Assembly (NCBI GenBank): GCA_028015205.1
Contig: CM051518.1
Location: 58,545,978-58,609,977 of the forward strand
Reading direction: 5' to 3'
DNA: 64,000 bases
Source of the DNA: Mytilisepta virgata
Taxonomy: Eukaryota > Mollusca > Bivalvia > Mytilida > Mytilidae
Position 1 is the stretch's first letter. Every line of letters starts with the position of its first letter. A program made the translations under genes and the position numbers. This document shows positions 38,201 to 44,055 of the stretch, one piece after another. The notes under the pieces are model-generated. The model was not told where the DNA came from. It saw nothing but the letters and a program-made list of their open reading frames with translations, and ran no database searches.

Positions 38201-39794
38201 TTGAAAAATTATATTTGTATGATATCGCAAGGAATCTCGGTTTATCTTCCACCGCCAACAAAATGCTCTCCCCCATGTTGCCAACTTCAAAGTGACGTAA
38301 AACAATAAATTAAACTACAAAAAAAATAATCATACATTTTGTACATAAATGACTGAAGAATACATACATACATAAATAATTGAAGAATAAAGTCAAATGA
38401 CTAACATCTGCGAACAAATAGAGAGGAGATATGGAAACACCGAATGTATGTGCGTCTCATGATTAGGAAGATCAATTCTTGAAAATCACACGTTCACGTT
38501 ATAAAAGCTGAAGCAGTAAAAGGCTGTTTTTGTCTCGCACAAAATTGAAATTGGAAGACGGCCCATAGAACCAGTTTAAGTGAATTTATTTGCTACATGA
38601 TGTGTTTTATCTGTGGTGTACAATTGAAACCTTGATCGAGATCGAGATCGAGGTAAAGTTAGGGTCAACTGCTGGAAAAGAAAAAACATTCAAATATTAA
38701 ATTCCTTCCATATAATGTGCATTCCTGGATTAACCATCATCAAGTGCGCAATGTACGCTCGTAAACAAAAACATTCGAAAACTCAACAAAAAAAATAAGG
38801 CAAAAGAACCATAAATGCGGATTTTGCCTCATGGAGTTGCGAGCTTACTATATAGTGAATGACCTTAATTTTCTTTTAGTCTATGAAGAAATAACCTCAA
38901 TCACGTGGTGCACACTAAATAACCCGCTACGCGGGTTATTTGAAGGTGTGCACCATCTGCATTGGGGTTATTTCGAATGGAATGAAAATAAAATTACTGT
39001 CAATTCTTATAAATTAATTCCAACAGTTGTTTTGACCTCTAAGACGTCGGGATTCCCTTTAATGACGTCATAGTAGAAACGAAAATTTAGTCTATGATAT
39101 GATAGACGAAACAAACTGACTAATCAAATGACGCGTTACATACAATATTAAATTATTATCATATATACAAAATGTATCACCTAAAAATTCATGAAATCAA
39201 TGATGTAAACTTTATTATCCCTACATTCACGACATTTCGATGTGAATTTCTTTTTCTTACGGAATGTTTATACTTAGACGCCATTTGAATATGAACGTTT
39301 CCTTTTCGTTATTTTTTTTCAAATGATTTTTTCTGCTGTACCATAGATATTCGCACGTTATTTATTTACTTAAATATTTTTACTACTTCGTGGGCAGCAG
39401 ACTTAAATTCCAAATAATGAAAGGTATAAGTCAGTGAGAAATTTGTACATAGGAGACATATCATACTTAGTCATATTATGAAGTTTACCTAATTTATTGC
39501 GTCATGAACCTAAAAAAACATGAATATTTAAAACGTCTGGGTTGAAAAATCGCGGCACCTTCGGACTACCGGGCTTTCAGACTGACCTTCGGACAGTAGA
39601 TCATTTGGACTAATGGGCCTATACTATGGCCTTAAATAAGAGCAACTGTACGATTTCTAGACAGACATTAAATGGCACGGCAAACAAAAGTATGATCAAT
39701 TTGTTTTGATTTATATTTTCAGGAGCAGTACGAGTATTGTTATCAATGTATTAAAGAATATTTGGAAGAGGATTCTTTGTATGCAAATCTTTGA
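2081..39794 (+). CDS. Receptor-type protein tyrosine phosphatase with fucolectin-like and EGF-like ectodomain (5' partial, 27 exons)
   Basis: Type I membrane receptor that should remove phosphate from phosphotyrosine on cytoplasmic proteins. I joined 27 exons: 2081-2296, 4653-4787, 5223-5375, 6052-6186, 9121-9264, 9430-9561, 11415-11558, 12685-12816, 16694-16837, 17404-17506, 17998-18089, 19970-20220, 20912-20999, 21484-21551, 22711-22747, 23465-23562, 25208-25339, 27617-27762, 28161-28296, 29364-29513, 29714-29813, 30778-30851, 31174-31299, 31799-31903, 36542-36696, 37075-37210, 39723-39794. All have AG/GT borders, every phase matches, and they yield 1,133 full codons plus TGA. Numbered from the first full codon: lectin half 1-71, eight EGF-like modules about 72-445, membrane helix about 455-478, D1 about 594-911 (WPD Asp751, catalytic Cys782, Arg788), D2 about 912-1133 (Cys1064, Lys1070 where Arg is usual). 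Signal peptide and first lectin half are off the left edge. The family is clear; the ligand is unknown. Confidence 0.93.
2755..2985 (+). repeat. Mytilus-type dispersed repeat (CCGTATACGGAGCAG family), copy 1
   Basis: Contains ACCGTATACGGAGCAGGAAC, TTCCGGAGCACC and GTTGTGCTTGTGG, in the order seen again at 24789-24950. I recognise this as a very common repeat of Mytilus non-coding DNA. Frames through it look like proteins but are repeat-encoded. Confidence 0.75.
2986..4130. repeat. Degenerate tandem repeat of the 'GACCCG..CCAAGATG' bivalve family
   Basis: Blocks such as CTTGTCTGAAAC, TATGGGAAAATTC, GCAGCAATGGT and CAACCAAGATG recur in order several times. The same blocks occur at 15830-16110. 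The copies are old and uneven in length. Confidence 0.6.
4653..4787 (+). CDS. RPTP exon: EGF-like module 1
   Basis: Phase 1-1 exon, donor GTAAGT. Eight cysteines, beginning [10 protein letters not shown] and closing GWTGEKC. The 8-Cys layout is of the laminin/MEGF type rather than the 6-Cys classical EGF. It follows the lectin exon directly. Confidence 0.88.
5223..5375 (+). CDS. RPTP exon: EGF-like module 2 (type X)
   Basis: Phase 1-1, acceptor ATTTCAG, donor GTAAGC. Eight cysteines, [10 protein letters not shown] to [11 protein letters not shown], with the C-x-G-C spacing (CNGC) and a GWK closing segment that recur in modules 4 and 6. First member of three duplicated exon pairs. Confidence 0.9.
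6052..6186 (+). CDS. RPTP exon: EGF-like module 3 (type Y)
   Basis: Phase 1-1, acceptor CTTTCAG, donor GTACTG. Eight cysteines, [10 protein letters not shown] then CKC and [10 protein letters not shown], closing GYIGKSC. The close C-x-C pair and the PCNKS-G segment recur in modules 5 and 7. Sequon NKS. Confidence 0.9.
7832..8286 (+). repeat. Mytilus dispersed repeat (AAAGAGACAACAACCCGACC family)
   Basis: Contains GTGTCAAAGAGACAACAACC, CACCCGGAGGCGGG, AAATGCGGCGGGGTTAAAC and CTCCCCCTATACCTC. I recognise this non-coding block as abundant in Mytilus genomes and UTRs. It is the best single pointer to the organism. Confidence 0.8.
8398..8497. repeat. 22-bp minisatellite, about 4 copies
   Basis: Unit close to CACGCACACGATTCGCACGT plus two bases, repeated about four times with growing divergence toward the 3' end. 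Confidence 0.75.
9121..9264 (+). CDS. RPTP exon: EGF-like module 4 (type X)
   Basis: Phase 1-1, acceptor TTATTTCAG, donor GTATGT. Eight cysteines, [14 protein letters not shown], closing [11 protein letters not shown]. Closest in sequence to modules 2 and 6. Confidence 0.92.
9430..9561 (+). CDS. RPTP exon: EGF-like module 5 (type Y)
   Basis: Phase 1-1, acceptor CATTTCAG, donor GTAAGT, only 168 bp after module 4. Eight cysteines, [23 protein letters not shown], closing GYKGTTC. Sequon NKS. Confidence 0.92.
9950..10850. repeat. Tandem repeat, period about 155 bp, about 5-6 copies
   Basis: Anchor GATGTCAT..AACAT..AAAC occurs near 9963, 10110, 10271, 10420, 10576 and 10734. Each unit also carries GGTGTGACCTCAATTTCACG, TGATCATGATT and AGGTTAAAGTTTAGA. 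It sits in the intron between EGF modules 5 and 6. Confidence 0.8.
11415..11558 (+). CDS. RPTP exon: EGF-like module 6 (type X)
   Basis: Phase 1-1, acceptor ATTTTCAG, donor GTAAGT. Eight cysteines, [14 protein letters not shown], closing [11 protein letters not shown]. The CKPGWKI closing segment is shared with module 4. Confidence 0.92.
   Translation, partial: NVRMANLDTDVMNHATDVYLNHATVSTGHVRTILIVSQDGRSLTNVI
12685..12816 (+). CDS. RPTP exon: EGF-like module 7 (type Y)
   Basis: Phase 1-1, acceptor TGTTTATAG, donor GTCAGT. Eight cysteines, [23 protein letters not shown], closing GWKGKSC. Same length (132 bp) as module 5. Confidence 0.91.
13060..13830. repeat. Bivalve repeat with (CCGT/CTGTCC)n core
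   Basis: Starts with an inverted CCCCGCACTTAATGAAGTTCGGGG stem (the middle is imperfect), then a run of GTCCGTCCGT, then degenerate copies of an ACTCCTCATTCATTTTT block. Similar GTCCGTCC cores occur near 40335 and 43680. Confidence 0.6.
15830..16110. repeat. Second copy of the CCAAGATG tandem family
   Basis: Two degenerate units with TTTGTCTGAAACTATTGG, GGCAGCAATGGTTCCAAGAT and CTCTTTCATAATTGTGTCGG, matching blocks at 3.1-3.7 kb. Confidence 0.6.
16694..16837 (+). CDS. RPTP exon: EGF-like module 8 (membrane-proximal)
   Basis: Phase 1-1, acceptor AAATTGTAG, donor GTAAAC. Eight cysteines, [24 protein letters not shown], closing GFEGNLC. It mixes type X and type Y traits and sits last before the membrane exon. 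Confidence 0.9.
17404..17506 (+). CDS. RPTP exon: transmembrane helix
   Basis: Short spacer [13 protein letters not shown], then about 22 aliphatic residues (start [10 protein letters not shown], end VIIIIFL). This is a single-pass helix. The acceptor follows a poly-T tract at 17373-17391; donor GTAAGT. The exon ends in phase 2, breaking the run of symmetric phase-1 exons. Confidence 0.92.
17998..18089 (+). CDS. RPTP exon: stop-transfer and juxtamembrane segment
   Basis: Begins by completing an Arg codon and adds [13 protein letters not shown], a strong positive-inside stop-transfer signal fixing the cytoplasmic side. The remainder is hydrophilic and lysine-rich. Acceptor TTTGTTTTAG, donor GTAAGT. 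Confidence 0.85.
19970..20220 (+). CDS. RPTP exon: juxtamembrane linker into D1
   Basis: About 83 residues, mostly charged, ending [20 protein letters not shown] then EYE. The F-x-x-E-Y-E motif marks the N-terminal helix of a PTP domain. Contains a possible phosphosite DVYMN. Donor GTACAT is weak but needed, because the next exon resumes with VLPSG in phase 0. Reading through would hit a stop at 20239. Confidence 0.88.
20912..20999 (+). CDS. RPTP exon: D1 start, KNRF motif
   Basis: Encodes [15 protein letters not shown] and [17 protein letters not shown] corresponds to the KNRY phosphotyrosine-recognition-loop lead-in of PTP domains. Acceptor TTTGTGTAG, donor GTAAGT. Confidence 0.9.
21484..21551 (+). 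CDS. RPTP exon: D1 phosphotyrosine loop
   Basis: Encodes [12 protein letters not shown] and DYINASYID, the standard PTP motif that includes the substrate-binding tyrosine. Donor GTAAGT. Confidence 0.94.
22711..22747 (+). CDS. RPTP micro-exon: D1 AYIATQG segment
   Basis: A 37-bp exon encoding [12 protein letters not shown], part of the conserved YIATQGP core strand. Acceptor CTTTTTAG, donor GTTTGT. Phase 0 to 1. Easily missed by gene finders. Confidence 0.92.
23465..23562 (+). CDS. RPTP exon: D1 DFWHMIW motif
   Basis: Encodes [20 protein letters not shown] and [13 protein letters not shown], the classical DFWxMIW signature. Acceptor TTTCCTTTAG, donor GTACGC. Confidence 0.94.
23752..23778. 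repeat. Small perfect hairpin
   Basis: ACCCTGTAT at 23752-23760 pairs with ATACAGGGT at 23770-23778 across a 9-nt loop. Intronic; no function is evident. Confidence 0.6.
24789..24950 (+). repeat. Mytilus-type dispersed repeat (CCGTATACGGAGCAG family), copy 2
   Basis: Same block order as 2755-2985: TTGACTTTGCTGAACT, CCCGTATACGGAGCAGCAAC, CCTGGTTTTTATAGGAG, TTGTTGTGCTTGTGG. Confidence 0.75.
25208..25339 (+). CDS. RPTP exon: D1 KCxxYWP segment
   Basis: Begins KKCFQYWPE (the KCxxYWP motif) and ends [10 protein letters not shown], in phase 0 on both sides. Acceptor AAATGTAG, donor GTAATT. Confidence 0.93.
25860..26838 (+). pseudogene. Degenerate Tc1-like transposase in an RPTP intron
   Basis: An N-terminal helix-turn-helix like piece ([20 protein letters not shown]) at 25.9 kb is followed, after stops and frame changes, by a SDESRF block (first catalytic Asp) near 26310. 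Next come [12 protein letters not shown] (second Asp) near 26550 and [13 protein letters not shown] (third acidic residue) near 26655, ending GGHNWY plus stop at 26838. This is the order of a Tc1/mariner DDE transposase, usually about 340 residues. It is broken by several stops and at least one frameshift, so it is dead. Terminal inverted repeats were not found by eye. Confidence 0.85.
27617..27762 (+). CDS. RPTP exon: D1 WPD loop and catalytic cysteine
   Basis: Encodes [12 protein letters not shown] with the general-acid aspartate, and ends in VVHC, where the cysteine is the nucleophile. The intron falls right after this cysteine codon (phase 2). Acceptor TCCTTTCTAG, donor GTATTA. Confidence 0.96.
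28161..28296 (+). CDS. RPTP exon: D1 P-loop and Q-loop
   Basis: Completes the signature [10 protein letters not shown], so D1 has every P-loop residue, including the invariant arginine. Ends MNMIQTK, the Q-loop, continuing EQY in the next exon. Acceptor TTTTATTGCAG, donor GTAATG. Confidence 0.96.
29364..29513 (+). CDS. RPTP exon: D1 C-terminal helices
   Basis: Begins [13 protein letters not shown], the C-terminal helix of a PTP domain, and ends PLKKEYQ, the start of the D1-D2 linker. The open frame runs on into the intron, but the linker resumes properly at 29714, so the donor GTATTT is preferred. Confidence 0.9.
29714..29813 (+). CDS. RPTP exon: D1-D2 linker
   Basis: Encodes [20 protein letters not shown] and a [10 protein letters not shown] tail. 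This resembles the short linker helix and KNR-ILP start of RPTP D2 domains. Donor GTAAGC. Confidence 0.88.
30778..30851 (+). CDS. RPTP exon: D2 SYINAVFIP segment
   Basis: Encodes [11 protein letters not shown] then [10 protein letters not shown], the D2 counterpart of the DYINASYI loop. Here the loop is altered. Donor GTAAGT. Confidence 0.9.
31174..31299 (+). CDS. RPTP exon: D2 [14 protein letters not shown] segment
   Basis: Encodes [15 protein letters not shown] and [13 protein letters not shown], the D2 version of ATQGPL...DFWxMIW. Ends ILLESWNQ. Phase 0 on both sides. Confidence 0.93.
31799..31903 (+). CDS. RPTP exon: D2 central segment
   Basis: Encodes 35 residues, [15 protein letters not shown] to IQITIDHK. 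It is hydrophilic and less conserved. Acceptor TGTTCCAG, donor GTAAGA, phase 0 on both sides. Confidence 0.86.
32727..32758. repeat. Perfect 11-bp hairpin
   Basis: GGTAAAAGTCA (32727-32737) and TGACTTTTACC (32748-32758) flank a 10-nt loop in the D2 intron. Confidence 0.65.
32970..34970. repeat. TCGTAA-rich satellite block
   Basis: The pentamer/hexamer CTCGTAA, or its complement TTACGAG, recurs dozens of times at irregular spacing. From 33631 a longer unit is visible, starting TGTTTACGGTTTCATTCACG and ending ATCCGTGTATGTGAAGGTAG, at 33631-34160, 34161-34493 and 34494-34970. The middle unit lacks about 150-200 bp. A SINE interrupts the block at 33228-33487. Confidence 0.8.
33228..33487 (-). 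mobile_element. tRNA-derived SINE, copy 1
   Basis: On the minus strand it starts with a tRNA-like head: box A-like TGGCCGAGTGGTCTA and box B-like GAGTTCGAATC. A central region follows with GTGGTTCTCTCTGGGTACTC and AACTGGCCGCC. Flanked by the 7-bp duplication GGAATCG (33221-33227 and 33488-33494). The central region resembles the MetaSINE superfamily of bivalves; that name is from memory. Confidence 0.85.
36542..36696 (+). CDS. RPTP exon: D2 degenerate WPD region
   Basis: Encodes [20 protein letters not shown] and ends VTIVC plus two bases of the next codon. TEW stands where active domains have WPD, so the general acid is missing. The open frame begins upstream, but AG at 36540-36541 restores phase 0. 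Confidence 0.9.
37075..37210 (+). CDS. RPTP exon: D2 degenerate P-loop
   Basis: Completes [12 protein letters not shown]: the cysteine is kept but Lys replaces the invariant Arg (CX5K). Continues with a helix ([10 protein letters not shown]) and ends RRPEFLSTF. Acceptor AATTTCCAG, donor GTAAGT. Confidence 0.92.
37960..38110 (+). repeat. Possible tRNA-like SINE relic
   Basis: A TTTTGGTTAGTGCATCGCGG block (tRNA 5'-like) is followed about 100 bp later by GGTTGTGAGTTCGAATTC (box B-like). The spacing is too long for a tRNA gene, so an old SINE or chance similarity. Confidence 0.35.
38886..38976. repeat. Long hairpin element
   Basis: Perfect core AAATAACCCGC (38917-38927), TAC loop, GCGGGTTATTT (38931-38941). 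The arms extend outward imperfectly through GGTGCACAC/GTGTGCACC to GAAATAACC/GGTTATTTC, about 42 bp per arm. Confidence 0.85.
39723..39794 (+). CDS. RPTP terminal coding exon and stop
   Basis: Encodes [19 protein letters not shown] and YANL, then TGA at 39792-39794. This is the D2 C-terminal helix (EQY... motif). No long C-terminal tail follows. Confidence 0.92.
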   Translation, partial: EQYEYCYQCIKEYLEEDSLYANL

Positions 39795-40290
39795 TAGATA
39801 TTTTTTTTCGATTTTCTTATATAAACTGTTTTGTGAACTTCACTTTTATCCATTCAACTCCCAATTGTCTTATTTTGTATACCAGTGCAAATATTTGCGG
39901 TGCTATATAGTATGAGCCTGTCGTCGCCTTCGGCGACATCGTCCATGGGCTGTTAGTTTTCCGCTCATTTACATTTGTTCTATTGAACGTGTCCTTATAA
40001 TATTTTACCACAAAGGTTCCCTATAAGAAATACAGATTAGGATTAATTTTGGGAAATTTCCTCTTCCCCTTTTTTTTTCTTGGGGTCATTAAGAGTTTTT
40101 TCATCATTTCAATATAACTCTTTAACTTTTTGTCCAATGTATACGATTTTTAGTGTTCCTTGATAAAAATGCAAAGCCTCTGTAAGATTAGTTAAATTTG
40201 TCACCATCTCTTACCGTTTTTTGAGATGTAAAGGGTTGAAACTTTTCAATTTTTTTTTATCTCTTATTAAATATTATTGCTATTTAGCTC
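39795..40290 (+). other. Probable 3' UTR, with a weak polyadenylation signal
   Basis: No AATAAA is found between the stop and the repeat that begins near 40287. A variant ATTAAA lies at 40266-40271. A small GC hairpin (GTCGTCGCC/GGCGAC) is at about 39918-39940. The UTR may use the variant signal or continue in the repeat. Confidence 0.4.
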
Positions 40291-41895
40291 ATCTGACCCA
40301 AAGGGTTATTTGAGCAAATGCCATCACTTTTCGTCAGTCATCCATCCGTCCGTCCGTACGTCAGTCAACATTTCTATTTTTTTAACTTCTAGAGAACTTC
40401 TGAAACGAAACATGGCACAAATGTTCATTACAGGGTGCTGACCAAGTCTTCCTACTTTGGTGCCAATCCATCATCCAACATGGCTTCCAGTGGCGGACAT
40501 AGGTTAACACAGGACCCAATGGGAAATACAAAAAATCTTCTTCTAGAGAACCGATGAATGGATTGAAACTGAACATGGCATGAATGTTCCTTATGCGGTG
40601 CTGACCAAGTTTTGTTAATATGTTGCCGATCGAGGGCCTCGGTGGTGGAGTGGTCTAGGTAGTTTGTCATGATTACTAATGATCTCTAGCCTGTCAACAC
40701 TGGGTTGTAAGTTCGAATCTCACCTGTGGCGGGTTGTGTTCGACTCCGATCCTTATTGACAAGGATTGCCAATTTTCCTACCGAAAGTCGCTGGTTCTCT
40801 CCAGGTACTCCGACTTCTTCCACCAAAAAAAAAACTGGCCGCCGCGAAATAGCCAAATGTGCTGAAATGGTGTAACGCCCCAACTTAACAGACAAACCTC
40901 TGTTTCCGATCTGTCTTTCAAGATTGCCGCCAGGGGGAAACTTTGTTTAACATTGGAACCTACTGGAAATATATACAAAAATGTTCTTCTAGAAAACCAC
41001 TGAATAGATTGAAACTGAACATGGCACGAATGTTCCTTATGAGGTGCTGAACAAGTGTTGTTACTTTGTTGCCGATCTGTCATCCAAGATGGCCACCAGC
41101 GGGACTGAGTTTAACATTGGACACTATGGGAAATACATACAAAAATCTTCTTCTAGAGAACTACTGAATGGATTGAAACCAAGCATGAATGTTCCTTATG
41201 AGGTGCTGACCAAGTGTTGTTACTTTGTTGCCGATCCGTCATCCAAGATGGCTGCCAGCGGGGGACTTGGTTTAACATAGAACGCTATGGGAAATACATA
41301 CAAAAATATTTTTCTAGAGAATCTCTGAATGGATTGAAACTAAAAATGGCATGAATGTTCTTATGAGGTGCTGACAAAGTTTTGTTACTTTGTTGCCGAT
41401 CCGTCATCCAAGATGGTTGCCAGCAGGGGACTTGGTTTAACATAGAACACTATGGGAAATACGTACAAAAATATTCTTCTAGAGAACCGTTGAATAGATT
41501 GAAACAAAACATGATATGAATTTTTATTATACAGTGCTGACCAAGTGTTGTTACTTTATGCCGATCTGTTATGCGAGATGGCCGCCAGCGGGGTACATAG
41601 TTTAACATAGGACCCTATGCGAAATACGTACAAAAATCGTCTCCTGGAGAACCACCAAATGGATTGAAACCAAACATAGCACGAGCGTCCGTAATGAATT
41701 TCTAACTAAGTGTTGTTACTTTGGTGTCGATGACCGTCAGAGGGGAGACTTAGTTTAACATAGGACCTATCTGAATTACTTACAAACGGTTTCTTCTTGA
41801 AAATTACTGACCATGGCATGCATGTTAATCTCAAGGTCCTTAGCATTGACCAAATGGAAGTACAGGTGAGCTATACAGGCTCCTGGGAACATCTG
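40287..41895. repeat. Bivalve repeat with 165-bp tandem core
   Basis: Starts AGCTCATCTGACCC, has a CCATCCGTCCGTCCGTACGT tract, then repeated units containing GATTGAAACTGAACATGGCA, GAGGTGCTGACCAAGTG, GCCGATC.GTCATCCAAGATGG and CCTATGGGAAATAC. GCCGATC anchors near 41071, 41230, 41395 and 41559 give a period of about 165 bp. It ends with CAGGTGAGCTATACAGGCTC. A SINE is nested at 40632-40905. Confidence 0.85.
40632..40905 (+). mobile_element. tRNA-derived SINE, copy 2, nested in the 165-bp repeat
   Basis: Same family as 33228-33487, in direct orientation: tRNA-like head with GTGGAGTGGTCTA and AAGTTCGAATCTCACC, then the shared central region with CTGGTTCTCTCCAGGTACTC and AACTGGCCGCCG. It is flanked by CCGATC at 40626-40631 and 40906-40911. 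CCGATC is itself part of the host unit, so the insertion site is clear. Confidence 0.88.
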
Positions 41896-43650
41896 GATTA
41901 AAATTTTAGTCATAAGAAATATAATAAAAGTTACTCAAGGCATTTTTGTGTTACTTGTGTCGATGCAGAGATGCCTAAATTTTCATTTCACATCCGATTT
42001 TAATTGGGACGTTTTCTATTAATTATTCTTCATGTGTGCTTCAAGTAGTATGTCCACGCTTACTTTAACTGTTTACCTGACGACATTTTGAGGTCGTATC
42101 ATGCTGTGCTTAGCGAACCCCTTTATTTTTATTTTTTTATTTTGCTGCCTGTATATAATTTTGCAAAGTTTTTTTTCTTATATTAAATTTTATTCCCTTT
42201 GTTTATTAGTACCATGTTTTATACAATTCTATGCTTTTTAAGATACATGTAACAAATGATTACATTTTATCTTGCAGTGCCGAAACCTGTCTGACATAAA
42301 AACTTACATGTGTTGGGAACATAATAAACATTAAGCATTATTTTGATCATGCCAAGTTATATACATGTATTTTATTCTTAAGTTTGTGTATACTAGTCAT
42401 TATTTGATCAAATTAATCTTATGATATAATTATGGTTTAGTCAAAATAGCGATTTTTCAGATGATAGTAAAATGTAAAGATATTAAGTACGCGAAGCTAG
42501 TAGTTAGTTGCCTGGTCTTCAACTCGAAGGAACCAGCCAATCGCCGAGATGAGCACTAAATTGCCACTGACAAAATGTTCTAAATTAACACAACTGAAAT
42601 CCAAGATGAATACAGTATTCCCACAATACACATATAACAATTACATCGAGATACTCGCCCCTTAATTGAAAATCCCACCAGCAAAAAAAGGAAATAAGCC
42701 TAGGCGGCTGACATAACATAATATGAATTAACATAAGTATACAAATTATCCCCATTAATTATTTAATTCATTGAGTTTGGTAATAGAGTGTACATGTGAT
42801 CACAGACAGGACGAAAAAGACCATTGGTAGAATACTCATTGATAAATGACAAGCTCAAGTACTAACTTATTACATGACAAGAATACGATATGGTTGTCCT
42901 TTATAGAAAGCGTCTTATTTAAATAATTTAATATTCCCAAATACAATGAAGGGCCGTACTATATAGTGAATATGACCATACAAAATATTCCTCAATGCGT
43001 TTTAACGGTTTACATGCTTTATTAATGTGTGGATTTGGAGTGCGAACTGTTCTTTTTTTTAACTACAATGTTACGCCATATAAAATTTTGCGTTTATTTG
43101 TTAAACATTTTTTAAATTTTAATACACCTTGTAATGAATGACACAAGCAATTTATTTCATGTGAAGAAATTGTTCAAATTCGATGAACATTTACGTTTGC
43201 CAAGGTAGAGGACTGAAAGAACTAACACGTTGATCGAAAATGTGCTTTGAAATTCACATGTAATATTTTTTTAAAAACAAGTATTGCTTAGGTTACACGT
43301 AACTTCATTTTATAACAATAACAAAATTTATTATTGTAAAAACTATCGAGACTGACGAAGGCTATTTGTTAAGCCGAAATATTTGTCAACACGATTTTAT
43401 AACATCACCTTCGTATATTACCATCTTATATTAGTACCGTTGTGCAAATCTTTAGACTTATATATATATATTGTTAATTGTTATATATTTTCACATGTAA
43501 TTTCTTTAGCATTTATTATTAGCCAATAAACTTTTCATTGTTTTTGCAGTCTTTTCATAAGTAAAGCTATAAAATTGTATGTCATGGATTTGAAGATTTT
43601 TAAACATTTGCATCCTCAGTTTGTACATATATACATACATTTTTAGCCAA
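41896..43650. other. Intergenic, nothing recognised
   Basis: AT-rich, with no coding frame showing protein-like composition. A segment at 42500-42720 is less AT-rich than its surroundings but matches nothing I know. The motif GACGAAGGCTATTTGTTAAG near 43355 looks like a dispersed bivalve repeat. Confidence 0.45.
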
Positions 43651-43654
43651 AGAT

Positions 43655-44055
43655 CGTGTGAGCTTTTGTCATCGCCTGGCGTCCGTCGTCCGTCTGTCCA
43701 ACCGTACGTCGGTCGTCCGTTAACTTTTCACATTTTAATCTTCTTTGAAACTACTAGGACAAATGGAATTCAATTTAACAGGAAGCATATATGGAAGGTC
43801 CTTTATTCAAGATGGCCAGCAGCAGAGGATTTAGGTCAACATAAAACTCTATGGGAAATACATGCAAAAATGTCTGGAGAACCACTGAATTTAAGAATAT
43901 GCTGACCTGTAAGAAGAAGGACTTTGATGCAGAAAAATGTGGTCCCTACAAGGTTTATCACACTTCATAATGATATTGAAAAGTGACTTCTCCAATAAAA
44001 ACGGCTTTCATTCCAGGTGAGCGATACAGGTTCAGCCCTCTGAGCCTCTAGTTTT
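43655..44055. repeat. Short copy of the GTGAGC/GTCCGTCC repeat family
   Basis: Starts GTGAGCTTTTGTCATCGCC, then GTCCGTCGTCCGTCTGTCC, GAAACTACTAGGACAAATGG, and ends CAGGTGAGCGATACAGGTTC...GAGCCTCTAG. Ends and core correspond to the element at 40287-41895, but with few internal units. Confidence 0.75.
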
